This document shows, piece after piece, positions 16,002-23,694 of a stretch of 23,694 nucleotides of DNA. The translations under genes were made by a program, and so were the position numbers. Origin of the DNA: Rickettsiales bacterium (lineage in GTDB: Bacteria; Pseudomonadota; Alphaproteobacteria; Rickettsiales; CANDYO01); contig CANDYO010000005.1 in NCBI GenBank assembly GCA_947424995.1, forward strand, positions 1 through 23,694, in the 5' to 3' direction. Positions within the stretch are counted from its first letter, which is position 1, and each line of letters opens with the position of its first letter. The notes below the pieces were generated by a model, which ran no database searches, was not told where the DNA came from, and saw only the letters and a list, made by a program, of their open reading frames with translations.

Positions 16002-17882
16002 CTACTTCATTTTTTCAAGTTCATCGATCATTTTGCTTACCACATCTAGTCCTTTTTGCCAGAAAGATGGATCATTCGCATCAAGTCCAAAAGGAGCTAA
16101 TAACTCCTTATGTTTTTTGCTTCCACCTGCGCTTAATAGATCTAGGTATTTAGGAACAAAGTCAGTCACCTCTCCTTGGTTATATACTCCATAGAGGCTA
16201 TTAACTGAGCAATTACCAAAAGCATAAGCATAAACATAAAATGGCGAACGAATAAAGTGAGGAATACCAGACCAGAGAGAACCACTTTCTTCTCTATAGT
16301 TCACGCTATCACCAAAGCATTCTTTAGTAACATCTTGCCATATATTAGAAATTTGCTCTGAAGTTAACTCTCCCTGCTTACGGGCTGTATGTACCCTGAA
16401 CTCAAATTCATGGAAAGTTATCTGTCTAACTATGGTATTTAAAGAATCATCTATCTTCTTAGCTAGCATTGACTTACGTTTTTGTAAGTTAGTCTCGATA
16501 CTCATCAAATACTCGAATACTAATTGTTCGCCAAATAGCGAAGCAGTTTCTGCTAAAGTTAGAGGAGTATTAGCCATTAAGTTGCCAACCTTAGCTCCAA
16601 GCAATTGATGTACTCCATGCCCTAATTCATGAGCTAGAGTCATAACATCCTCTTCTTTACCTTGGTAATTCATTAGGATATATGGGTGAACTGATGGAAC
16701 GGTAGAATCTGAATATGCGCCAGCAGTCTTTCCTTCATAAACCTGGGCATCAATCCAATTATTATCAAAAAATTTCTGAGCTAACGCAGCAAATTCTGGA
16801 GAAAAACTACTATATGACTTAAGTACTATTTCCTTAGCCTTATCCCAAGGGATGTATTTATCTAAAGAATCTGGTAGAGGCGCATTTCTATCCCATGGAT
16901 CAAGCTTTTCTTTTCCCATCCACTTAGCTTTCATTAAATAATATCTTTGAGCAAGGTTGCTATAATTTGCCTTAACCGTACTTACTAAAGCATTTACTAC
17001 CTCATCTTCTACCTGATTACCTAGATTACGGAAGGTAGTAATGCTTGGAGCTTTGCGGATATCATCATCAATTGCTTTATCTTTAGCTAAAGCGTTAGTT
17101 ATAAGGCTGAAAAGTTCAATATTCTTATTCAAAGTAGAGGTAATAGAAAAATAAGCTTCTTTACGTACTTTTTCATCTGCATCTAAAGGCTTTTCTAATA
17201 TTTCAGCATAAGTTAATTCTTTGCCTTGATAAGGAAAACGTAATGTTGTTATGGTAGTTTCAAAAAGTTTTACCCAGTAATTATTAGCAGTGATACTTTT
17301 TTCATGGAGAATTTTCTCTTCTTTCTCACTTAGTTGATATGGTTTAAAGGAACGAATTTTATCAAGCCATGGTTTATAATACTTAACCCCGTCATGTTGT
17401 AATAATTTCTCTATCGCTTCAACTTTAATATTATTGAGCTCTAATTGAAAAAATAATAATTTACTGCTAAGGCTAGTAATATACTCGTTGGTATTTTGGA
17501 AAAAGACTAATATTTCAGGATTATTTAAGTTAGTGCTATATAGTAGAGAGCTATAACTCCCAACTTTTGCCATTAATTCATCAATCTTTTCATATTCTAC
17601 TATAGCTTTATGCAATTCTTCAGCTGGTAGTTGCTCAATTTTTCCTTCATATTTGCTACTAAATTTACTAACTTGACGTTCCATCTCAGCTAAATCTTCT
17701 TTTAGCTCTTTAGATTTGTAACTTTCATAAAAATCTGTTAAATCCCAACGTGGTAACATGGCGTTATTTTTTTCCTCAATTGTAGTTTGCTTTTCTTTTG
17801 AATTAGTTGATTCTTCTGCTATGCAATTAAAAGAACAGAAAAGTAGTAGTGCTGCGATAGAGAGATTAATTAACTTGATCAT
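16002..17882 (-). CDS. pepF: Oligoendopeptidase F (M3B metallopeptidase) with signal peptide
   Basis: Protein of 626 residues. The zinc site is LAHELGHGVHQ with His418, Glu419 and His422, and the likely third ligand Glu445 in LAETASLFGEQ. Typical PepF blocks appear around it: LPRWDLTDFY at the mature N-terminus, TFRNLGNQVEDEVV, YEGKTAGAYS, VHPYILMNYQG and the C-terminal SPFYVYAYAFGN and LLSAGGSKKH. PepF cleaves peptides of roughly 7-17 residues. Unlike the usual cytoplasmic enzyme, it begins with a signal peptide (MIKLINLSIAALLLF..NCIAEES, probable cleavage after Ala22), so it probably works in the periplasm on imported or envelope peptides. A TTGACA/TATAAT promoter lies just upstream. Confidence 0.92.
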   Translation of the reverse strand: MIKLINLSIAALLLFCSFNCIAEESTNSKEKQTTIEEKNNAMLPRWDLTDFYESYKSKELKEDLAEMERQVSKFSSKYEGKIEQLPAEELHKAIVEYEKIDELMAKVGSYSSLLYSTNLNNPEILVFFQNTNEYITSLSSKLLFFQLELNNIKVEAIEKLLQHDGVKYYKPWLDKIRSFKPYQLSEKEEKILHEKSITANNYWVKLFETTITTLRFPYQGKELTYAEILEKPLDADEKVRKEAYFSITSTLNKNIELFSLITNALAKDKAIDDDIRKAPSITTFRNLGNQVEDEVVNALVSTVKANYSNLAQRYYLMKAKWMGKEKLDPWDRNAPLPDSLDKYIPWDKAKEIVLKSYSSFSPEFAALAQKFFDNNWIDAQVYEGKTAGAYSDSTVPSVHPYILMNYQGKEEDVMTLAHELGHGVHQLLGAKVGNLMANTPLTLAETASLFGEQLVFEYLMSIETNLQKRKSMLAKKIDDSLNTIVRQITFHEFEFRVHTARKQGELTSEQISNIWQDVTKECFGDSVNYREESGSLWSGIPHFIRSPFYVYAYAFGNCSVNSLYGVYNQGEVTDFVPKYLDLLSAGGSKKHKELLAPFGLDANDPSFWQKGLDVVSKMIDELEKMK

Positions 17883-17917
17883 AATTCTTGTTATCTATTT
17901 AGATGAATATGTAGATG

Positions 17918-17948
17918 ATTATATAATACTTGAGGAGTAATATGTCAA
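17918..17948 (-). promoter_or_regulatory. Promoter for pepF
   Basis: Minus-strand perfect TTGACA (17948-17943) and perfect TATAAT (17923-17918) are 19 bases apart; an overlapping TATATA gives 17-base spacing. The predicted start is about 30 bases before the pepF ATG. The -35 box lies just beyond the stop of the neighbouring gene (17963), so pepF seems to have its own promoter. Confidence 0.55.
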
Positions 17949-17962
17949 ATGAAAGGTTTTAT

Positions 17963-18793
17963 TTATAATTCATCCAATTCACAAGATTTCCCTAAGCAAG
18001 CTTCTTCTTTTATTGGGACAAAGTAAATGCTGTCATAACACATTATAGGGAGTTTTTTGCGCATAACAGGATCACATGTATTCAACATGTATTCATAATC
18101 ATGTGCAAATAATTCTGGGTTTGAGCCATATTTGCTAGTCCAGCTATTTAATAACTCTCCATCACTAAGAGTAGTAATGTACCTGGTGCCATGAATTATA
18201 TCATAATATTGACCTTCATAATCATCATTCCATGTATGCACATAAAAGGCGACTGTATTATTTGTGGGGATTATTGAGGTTTTAATGTTATCAACATCTA
18301 ACCTATCTAATATATCTAGCATATTACTGGGATGATTAGATGGATATTTTGTTTTTTGTTCAATTATAAAATTTTTTATTGCTTGTTCTGCGGATATACC
18401 TGAGTAACGCCCGGAGCCAAAAATTGGCAAAAATTGACTTATTCCAAGAGCCCAGCCTATACAATTGTATGTGGCGACGATTATTTTTGATGACTCTTCC
18501 ACACAATGATATTCTGGCATAGAACATTGTTTTGGTAAGGTACCATATTTATAGTCTACAATCGGAATATAAGAAGTATTAGTAGAATAATTATAAATAG
18601 TTACATTACGAATTGCGCTGCATGAATATGCATCACAAAGTGGATCTGTAAGCAAATGAGATTCAACTATTTTTAATCCGCTACCAATATATTTCACTTT
18701 TGTTACGTCGCCTAGCGAAAAGTCTCTTATTAAAGACATACTTTCAAAATAAGTTACTTTCCTAGAAGAAGCGGTAGTAAATAATGCGCTCAT
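17963..18793 (-). CDS. Unknown Cys/His protein, DUF7689-like
   Basis: Protein of 276 residues; no confident family. The most telling part is TYNCIGWALGIS (Cys111), later VAFYVHTWND, YDIIHGTRY (His201), LLNSWTSKYG and ELFAHDYEYM (His231). A Cys followed by W, then a His after a beta-strand-like stretch, resembles papain-like folds and the DUF7689 layout as I recall it (NCIAWA ... HAA ... SKLG ... I.H). Eleven cysteines, several in pairs near the ends (CDAYSC, CSMPEYHC, CLGKSC), would suit disulfides in an exported protein, but no signal peptide is visible. No ribosome site before the ATG. The next gene on the strand, pepF, has its own promoter. Function unknown. Confidence 0.6.
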   Translation of the reverse strand: MSALFTTASSRKVTYFESMSLIRDFSLGDVTKVKYIGSGLKIVESHLLTDPLCDAYSCSAIRNVTIYNYSTNTSYIPIVDYKYGTLPKQCSMPEYHCVEESSKIIVATYNCIGWALGISQFLPIFGSGRYSGISAEQAIKNFIIEQKTKYPSNHPSNMLDILDRLDVDNIKTSIIPTNNTVAFYVHTWNDDYEGQYYDIIHGTRYITTLSDGELLNSWTSKYGSNPELFAHDYEYMLNTCDPVMRKKLPIMCYDSIYFVPIKEEACLGKSCELDEL

Positions 18794-19131
18794 ATTTATT
18801 CAAAATTTTATAGTTAGTTATTTTTTACATTGGCGTATTTATAACATATTGTCAATTGTTAAGAATGATTAGTAAATTATAATTTGATTTGCATTGATAT
18901 GGATTTGAGGTGTTTTTCTAAATTGATAGTAAGGGCTGTGGTTTCAACGGTGATGTAGTTTTTAAGTTTGGCAGGGAGGAGTAGTTTTATATGTAAGATG
19001 AAATAGAAATTATGTAGTGAAGAAGTTGCTTTAGATTGCTGGTATAGCTGATATAGATATCAAGATTACAGAGTTCGCAAAAATAAACATAATACATATA
19101 TTTAACTCAGTAAGTTATTTATAGTATACAC
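18794..19131. other. Gap without a supported gene
   Basis: AT-rich stretch. A minus-strand frame is open from 19059 to a stop at 18877 (about 60 codons, with KLKNYITVETTALTINLEKH in it) but lacks a usable start and has no recognised homology; it could be a decayed gene. TTGACA near 18856-18851 (minus) has no matching -10 at a normal distance from the gene at 18793. Confidence 0.3.
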
Positions 19132-19272
19132 TCGCCAGTCTACCTACGTTCTAAAGAGCTTCGGTCGACACTCCTACGCTATAAGCTTCAGCTGGCAGTA
19201 CACTCGCATTAAACTTCTTCGAAGTTAATACTCATGGCCTGCCACCCGAAGCCTTGGCGTAGGGTGGCGGAG
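19132..19272. repeat. Composite palindromic repeat, copy 2
   Basis: Same order of inverted repeats as 11941-12080: GCCAG (from 19134) with CTGGC (to 19197); ATTAAACTTC-TTC-GAAGTTAAT around 19208-19229; and GCCACCC near 19241 with GGGTGGC near 19262. Long blocks match copy 1, for example GACACTCCTA-GCTATAAGCTTC and GGCCTGCCACCCGAAGC. Here no tRNA follows: similarity stops after GGGTGGCGGAG. Confidence 0.75.
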
Positions 19273-19300
19273 TGGGCTGATCTGATTGCAAACCATTCTC

Positions 19301-19344
19301 TTGCTCTAAAAACTGCAGTTGGTTTGGGACTTACTTTAGAGCAA
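19301..19344. repeat. 10-bp inverted repeat with palindromic loop
   Basis: TTGCTCTAAA (19301-19310) pairs perfectly with TTTAGAGCAA (19335-19344). The 24-base loop begins with the perfect palindrome AACTGCAGTT (19311-19320). No T-run follows. It directly follows repeat copy 2 and may belong to it. Confidence 0.5.
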
Positions 19345-19417
19345 AGTTTATAAGTAGACGACCAGAGAGTGCGGGTGGTTTTACGAACTTAATACCCTTT
19401 AATATTTACATTTCGCC

Positions 19418-19446
19418 TTGTAATATATTAATCTTTTAATTATAAT
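19418..19446 (+). promoter_or_regulatory. Promoter for the RTX-like gene
   Basis: TTGTAA (19418-19423) and a perfect TATAAT (19441-19446) are 17 bases apart; the predicted start is about 27 bases before the ATG at 19480. Confidence 0.55.
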
Positions 19447-19479
19447 AAAGTTAAATAATTTAAATCTTTGAGGTTATGT

Positions 19480-20346
19480 ATGGCTCACATAGAAATAAAA
19501 ATAGATGATAAATTGAAACAATATCCTTACAGCGGAGATATTGGAAGTGGCGGTGTGTATTTACACAATAATGGCAGTTATATGTTTAAAGATGAGGTGT
19601 TATCATTTATAACGGCTTCAAATATAGCAAAAAGAAGCTATAATTGCGATGATTCAGCTGAGAAATTATTAGCTGAGGGTAGCTTTGTAATAGTTACCGA
19701 TAAAAGTGATATCTTTAAGACAATGTGGAGTAGCGTTCATAACGGTGTGAGTGGAACTATTTATAATAACGTTATTCTTTCTACTATAAAAGGTGACAAT
19801 GTATTAGGTGGCCCTAAAAATGATTTTATTGATATGAGAGCTCCAGAAACTTCGGCGTATGGAGATGCTGGTGATAAAGATACGTCTGGAGATGACGTGT
19901 TTTTTGCTCGTTGTGGGCATATTTTATTATCTGGAAATGGTGGAGCAAATAACTATTTTATAAATATCAGTAATGAATGTAGTAAGCAGGGACTAAATGA
20001 TCTTGTGATTATTCAAGAATATCAGGATAATAATGATGATAAAGTACATTTATGCTCTACTCAATTTAAATCTACCAATGAGCAATTTTCTATCATTGAG
20101 CAGTTAATCCAAAGCGGTATTACCTTAAAACATATTAGCACAGGTGTAACTGAAGATCTAGGTATATACATTGAAAATAATGGATTAATACCTACTAAAC
20201 CAAATGTTATTATTAGAAATTTTTGTGATAGTGAAAATACCCAAGTTAATATAGAGTATTTGGTTGATAAAGATGGGCATGAACTTCACTTGAATGAGCT
20301 ATCGTGTAATAAGCTTGAGATTATTGATGATTACATTGGCTTTTAG
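19480..20346 (+). CDS. Putative RTX-like secreted protein
   Basis: Protein of 288 residues from the ATG at 19480, chosen over an upstream TTG at 19468 because GAGG lies 8 bases before it. Residues about 105-163 carry three degenerate glycine/aspartate units: GDNVLGGPKNDFIDMRA, GDAGDKDTSGDDVFFAR and LLSGNGGANNYFINIS. They resemble the calcium-binding RTX nonapeptide GGxGxDxUx but are irregular. There is no N-terminal signal peptide, as expected for RTX proteins sent through type I secretion; the C-terminal end IIDDYIGF, acidic and hydrophobic, could be the export signal. The matching exporter genes are at 8369-11745. I do not recognise the rest (MAHIEIKIDDKLKQ...). Its stop is 2 bases from that of the convergent PI-PLC gene. 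RTX assignment is moderate, the secretion link is inference. Confidence 0.5.
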   Translation: MAHIEIKIDDKLKQYPYSGDIGSGGVYLHNNGSYMFKDEVLSFITASNIAKRSYNCDDSAEKLLAEGSFVIVTDKSDIFKTMWSSVHNGVSGTIYNNVILSTIKGDNVLGGPKNDFIDMRAPETSAYGDAGDKDTSGDDVFFARCGHILLSGNGGANNYFINISNECSKQGLNDLVIIQEYQDNNDDKVHLCSTQFKSTNEQFSIIEQLIQSGITLKHISTGVTEDLGIYIENNGLIPTKPNVIIRNFCDSENTQVNIEYLVDKDGHELHLNELSCNKLEIIDDYIGF

Positions 20347-20348
20347 CT

Positions 20349-22298
20349 CTATTTTTTTATAGTGTGCCGTTTCTTTATGTTGCCCCCTAGTGTTTGTTCG
20401 GGAGGAGCGATATTGGTTGCTGTTGTAATCACAGATTTACGAGCTTTTACGCGCTGAGCTATAGATCCGCTCTCTTTTTGTTTTTCTATCTCAGCGTTTA
20501 TTTTTGCCTTATTATCTTTTAAATACTCATTAACTTCTTCGAAGCTGGGATAGATTAAATCTATACTTTTCGTGTTAGGGTTATTTTTTAAATATCTTTG
20601 TTTGCCTATATTCACTAAGTTGTCATAATGTTCTTTTTTTTGTTCATCTGAAGTTAGTTCAGGATGAGACTTTAAGGATTTTTCTAACCTTATTGCCGCT
20701 ATATAAAACATTCTGTCAATATTGCTAAGTGATTTTGAAAAATCTGTTGAATGAAGGGTAGAAGAATCTACTCCTTGAGCAAAACCTTGAACGAAACCAC
20801 TTTTTTCATCTGGATCACTGCCAAATATTTTACCATATATTCCTTTTGCTATGCCTTTTATCGCACCAATAGCAGGATCAACCAATAAGTTAACAACTAC
20901 AGCATTAGTAAGAGATTGACCTAAGCTTACTAAACCACCTAACAAAGCACCAGATGTCAGTTCCGGTTTTATGACTGTTCTTTTTAAACCAGATATATTA
21001 TGCATAGAAGTTTTTATAGTTGATTCAAGACCACTGCTCAGAAAAGTAGCAGAAGCTCTAGCAACTTTAGATGGATTAGCTTTATTTTGAGTTTTAGACT
21101 CTGTAACAGATTCTCTATATTCTGTAACTGCATCTTTTGTAGCAAAATAAATAATTTTTTCTTCATCAGGCAATGTTGTGGCGACTAGTCCCTGTATTAA
21201 TCTCTTTTGTGTTAGGCTCATCCAAGAGTTGTCTTTATTTTTGTATGCATTGAATGCTCCTGCAATAACAGCTACTGGAATAAAGATATAAGCACTATTT
21301 CTTATGTCGGTTAGGGTTGTGCTTGGTGTAAGCCTATTATCATTTCTGGCTAATTGGTCTAGACTTATTATATTCACACCATGATTACGTAGTGTTGTGA
21401 TCTCCTCTTTGCTAATGTGTCCTGCTGCAGGAATAATATCTCTTAAAAAAGGTATCTGTGCTGCATATTTAGCAATTGTACCTAAGGAGCTTCTATCTTC
21501 ATGAACTTCAAGTAATCTATTTCCTCCAGTTTCACGGGGATTGAATTTATACTGAGCTTTTCTAAAACGGGCAATTGTACCTGATTCATAGCTATTTTTA
21601 TATCCACCTCCCCAATTTCCATCGAACATTAATGGGTTTCCAGTTGTTTTCTGTGGCATAATAATTAATTGCTTATTTCCACTAGTTATTGCATCTATAC
21701 TTGGCCATTTTCCTAGCTTGTATAGGTCTTTAGGAGTGAATATTTCTTTTCGATTAAAGTGATTTGTAATAATTTTACTAAGGGTACCTGCTGGAGCATT
21801 ATCAAGTTCATCCTCAAGCTTTAATATTACTAGTTGATCAGGGTTCCTATCTAGCCAATGTCTTATTTCTACTAACGCTGATGAGAGGGGCCTATTAAGT
21901 CCTAATCCTAGTCCTGGTAGTCTTTTTAGCCCTCCTAGTGTTAGTTCTGGTACGTGACTACCACATAAAACATGACATAATCGTACATCATCATTATCCC
22001 AATAAAGATCTAATTCTATACCTCTAGCACCTACGTCCAGCGCTTCAGTAATGCTTAAATAATTATTTGGGAAAACAGCGCCTTCGGGCTCAGAGTTAAA
22101 TGCATTATGAGCAAATATCATTGAAGTTCTAGTTAGAGGTAATGTTCTATCGGGAGCAATTTTCAAAGGGGCTGATTTTTCTAAGCTGGTTGTGTATTGA
22201 GATAAGAGCTCATCTACAGGATGTTTTGTTGCACCACGAATCGCATCGATAACAAATTCCTCTTGAATTCTATCTTCTTTACTTTTTTTCTTGGCCAT
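20349..22298 (-). CDS. PI-PLC X-domain phosphodiesterase
   Basis: Protein of 649 residues. Residues about 55-330 form a phosphatidylinositol-specific phospholipase C X domain: MIFAHNAFN (His64, general base), GARGIELDLYW (Glu95, Asp97), VRLCHVLCGS (His109, general acid) and LVILKLEDEL (Glu162), matching the catalytic set of the PLC family. The domain would cleave the phosphodiester of phosphoinositides or related lipids. The C-terminal half is not recognised; it has a hydrophobic stretch at about 338-353 and an amphipathic, glycine-rich part near 445-490 (GALLGGLVSLGQ...), and a basic end KKRHTIKK. No signal peptide. Since bacteria rarely hold phosphoinositides, a host-membrane target is plausible (inference). 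Only a weak ribosome site (AAGAG) precedes the ATG. A palindrome lies about 45-65 bases upstream. Confidence 0.8.
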   Translation of the reverse strand: MAKKKSKEDRIQEEFVIDAIRGATKHPVDELLSQYTTSLEKSAPLKIAPDRTLPLTRTSMIFAHNAFNSEPEGAVFPNNYLSITEALDVGARGIELDLYWDNDDVRLCHVLCGSHVPELTLGGLKRLPGLGLGLNRPLSSALVEIRHWLDRNPDQLVILKLEDELDNAPAGTLSKIITNHFNRKEIFTPKDLYKLGKWPSIDAITSGNKQLIIMPQKTTGNPLMFDGNWGGGYKNSYESGTIARFRKAQYKFNPRETGGNRLLEVHEDRSSLGTIAKYAAQIPFLRDIIPAAGHISKEEITTLRNHGVNIISLDQLARNDNRLTPSTTLTDIRNSAYIFIPVAVIAGAFNAYKNKDNSWMSLTQKRLIQGLVATTLPDEEKIIYFATKDAVTEYRESVTESKTQNKANPSKVARASATFLSSGLESTIKTSMHNISGLKRTVIKPELTSGALLGGLVSLGQSLTNAVVVNLLVDPAIGAIKGIAKGIYGKIFGSDPDEKSGFVQGFAQGVDSSTLHSTDFSKSLSNIDRMFYIAAIRLEKSLKSHPELTSDEQKKEHYDNLVNIGKQRYLKNNPNTKSIDLIYPSFEEVNEYLKDNKAKINAEIEKQKESGSIAQRVKARKSVITTATNIAPPEQTLGGNIKKRHTIKK

Positions 22299-22750
22299 AA
22301 ATTTATTGGAGCTCTTATAAATTGATATAATATATGAACATTTTTATAATGCGTTATAAAATTTTAAGTTACGACCATTTTTTATTATATAGTTTTAACC
22401 ACATGGCAAAAATTTCTTGGGATTTGCTCCAGAGATGAATAGCAAATTCTTGCTTTTTAGCTTTGCGAATTTAATAACCAAAAATATTGAAACAAAATAA
22501 AAATTGTGCAATTAATAGTTTATCATATTATTGATAAAAGACACAATAGCAAGTTTTATGGTTTTATCACATCTGCAGGGCAAAATATTGGATTATTAAT
22601 TAATCAATACTTTCGTTAAGAAAGCTGGATCCCAGCCAGGGCCAGAGCACAATAAAACCTCTAACATATTAATCTTTGCAGAAAGTTCTTAAATAGACAA
22701 CTAGAGAGAGGATGATATACTTTAAGAGCTCTTTTATTTAAGATTATTAG
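22299..22750. other. Gap between the PI-PLC gene and the right-edge gene
   Basis: About 450 bases with no supported gene. It contains the palindromes TTTTATAA-TGCG-TTATAAAA (22342-22361), TTTATCA-6-TGATAAA (22519-22538), GCTGG-ATC-CCAGC (22624-22636) and AAGAGCTCTT (22724-22733). Near 22676-22710 is a short stretch like the dispersed unit seen at 13514, 15984 and 19347. Confidence 0.5.
22342..22361. promoter_or_regulatory. Perfect 8-bp palindrome upstream of the PI-PLC gene
   Basis: TTTTATAA and TTATAAAA separated by TGCG, centred about 53 bases before the PI-PLC ATG. It could be a repressor operator or a promoter overlap; base composition makes chance possible. Confidence 0.3.
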
Positions 22751-23694
22751 TTAAAATGAATTAGATCTCAAACGCTGCTCTACTCTTTGCCGGATAATCA
22801 TTTCCGTAAAACTACCTTTTTTTTCATCACTATCAATCTGCAAATCTTGTACCTCAATTTTTCCTGGTGCTTGAGTAGTAGCTCTTGCGCCATTAGGTTG
22901 ATGATAAAAATCACCTGTTATCCCTACAGGAGCAGTTGCAGTTCCAGATCTATATTGTGATGGAAAAAATCTATTATTTTGGTGAAGTAAATAATTATAA
23001 GAACATATGGAATGGTGATTAAAATTAGCAAACTCTACTATATTAAACTCAAGTAAAATATCCAGAGCATGTTTAAGATTATAAATTGTACAATTACCAA
23101 AAACTTGTGATGGCATTTCACTTGGAGTATCACAGATTGTGGGTAAATACTTCAACTTAATACCCCTACCTAAAAACTTATCTGCTGATTTAAAATAAAT
23201 GTTTTTTACTAATTCCTGCATACTCCATTCAGATGATGCTTTATCAGAGAAAGGAGTATATGGTAAAATTAAAGTTTTATAAATATAATGAGTGAGAAAT
23301 TCTTTTGCTGATGCATCACTTAAATCGATCTGATTAGTCTCTCTACATTTCCAATATGCGCCTACTCCTCGATCTTGCTCTATATAGTCTTCAACAACAT
23401 CTTGAGCCTCTGAAGTATCTCCACCATTTACAATAATAATTTTTACTGCATTAGTTCCAGGAATTCTCTTTAATGCTGTGTAAAAAATATGCTTTGTGAA
23501 TTGCTTGTCTTCAGATACAGTTTCATCATAAGGGTTCCCTGTTTGCAAGATTATTGAATGACCTGCTTCAACTCTTAAGACAACCTTTTCTGATAATTCC
23601 CAGGCCTTTTTATGATTTGAGACGCTATGAAAATTTGAAACGTTAGAAGTATTAGGTACGTTAGATAGAAAAATTGCTTGGATGTAATCAGCAA
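22751..23694 (-). CDS. Unknown protein with papain-like Cys motif, 5' end cut by window edge
   Basis: The frame is open from the right edge to a TAA at 22753-22751. An apparent TTG start at 23548 is internal: 48 further codons in frame reach the edge (..SEKVVLRVEAGHSIIL), so the true start is outside the window. Visible blocks in order are VEAGHSIILQTGNPYDE (His), VKIIIVNGGD, WKCRETNQIDLSD, and SQVFGNCTIYNLKHALDILL with Cys in Q-x-x-G-N-C. Such Q..GNC motifs followed by a helix are typical of catalytic Cys sites in papain-like folds, and I recall a similar GH...(I/V)(I/V)NGG...Q..GNC order in unnamed proteins of other intracellular bacteria. The C-terminal 60 residues look disordered. Catalysis is unproven. 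Confidence 0.65.
   Translation of the reverse strand, partial: ADYIQAIFLSNVPNTSNVSNFHSVSNHKKAWELSEKVVLRVEAGHSIILQTGNPYDETVSEDKQFTKHIFYTALKRIPGTNAVKIIIVNGGDTSEAQDVVEDYIEQDRGVGAYWKCRETNQIDLSDASAKEFLTHYIYKTLILPYTPFSDKASSEWSMQELVKNIYFKSADKFLGRGIKLKYLPTICDTPSEMPSQVFGNCTIYNLKHALDILLEFNIVEFANFNHHSICSYNYLLHQNNRFFPSQYRSGTATAPVGITGDFYHQPNGARATTQAPGKIEVQDLQIDSDEKKGSFTEMIIRQRVEQRLRSNSF

Noticed and set aside
18877..19059. Minus-strand open frame in the gap after the Cys/His protein gene
   Set aside because: No start codon at its 5' end, no ribosome site and no recognised homology.

Overview
This is an AT-rich window from what looks like an intracellular alphaproteobacterium of the order Rickettsiales. 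The reasons are a C4-pathway 5-aminolevulinate synthase (hemA), a type 2 heme A synthase (ctaA), sparse degenerate Shine-Dalgarno sites, palindromic repeats in the gaps, and several eukaryote-like or secreted-effector-like proteins. The family or genus cannot be fixed from sequence alone.

Left block (1-11745), all on the minus strand. In transcription order it holds a type I secretion ABC transporter and its HlyD-type membrane fusion protein; a strong hairpin; ctaA and hemA; then five glycosyltransferase genes. Three of these are CgeB-like GT-B enzymes, one of them broken by a frameshift. Two are DXD-type sugar transferases, the last running off the left edge. Gaps are short (7-64 bases), so ctaA-hemA-glycosyltransferases may be one operon. 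Each of the five glycosyltransferases starts with a hydrophobic N-terminal segment.

Middle (11746-14474). A tRNA-Ser(GGA) gene abuts a composite palindromic repeat. It is followed by a threonine-aldolase-like PLP gene on the plus strand, an initiator tRNA-fMet gene on the minus strand, and a GNAT acetyltransferase. Several promoter-like -35/-10 pairs can be placed.

Right block (14474-23694) reads like an accessory or effector region. It holds an FCP1/NLI-type HAD phosphatase with degenerate N-terminal repeats; a palindromic repeat cluster and a terminator; a periplasmic-looking PepF oligoendopeptidase; an unknown Cys/His protein; a second copy of the composite repeat; a protein with RTX-like glycine/aspartate repeats that could be a substrate of the type I secretion genes; a PI-PLC X-domain protein; and a partial unknown protein with a papain-like Cys motif at the right edge.

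Together the genes suggest heme supply and envelope or secreted glycan modification on the left, and host-directed secreted proteins on the right. The links between the secretion genes and their possible cargo are inference.
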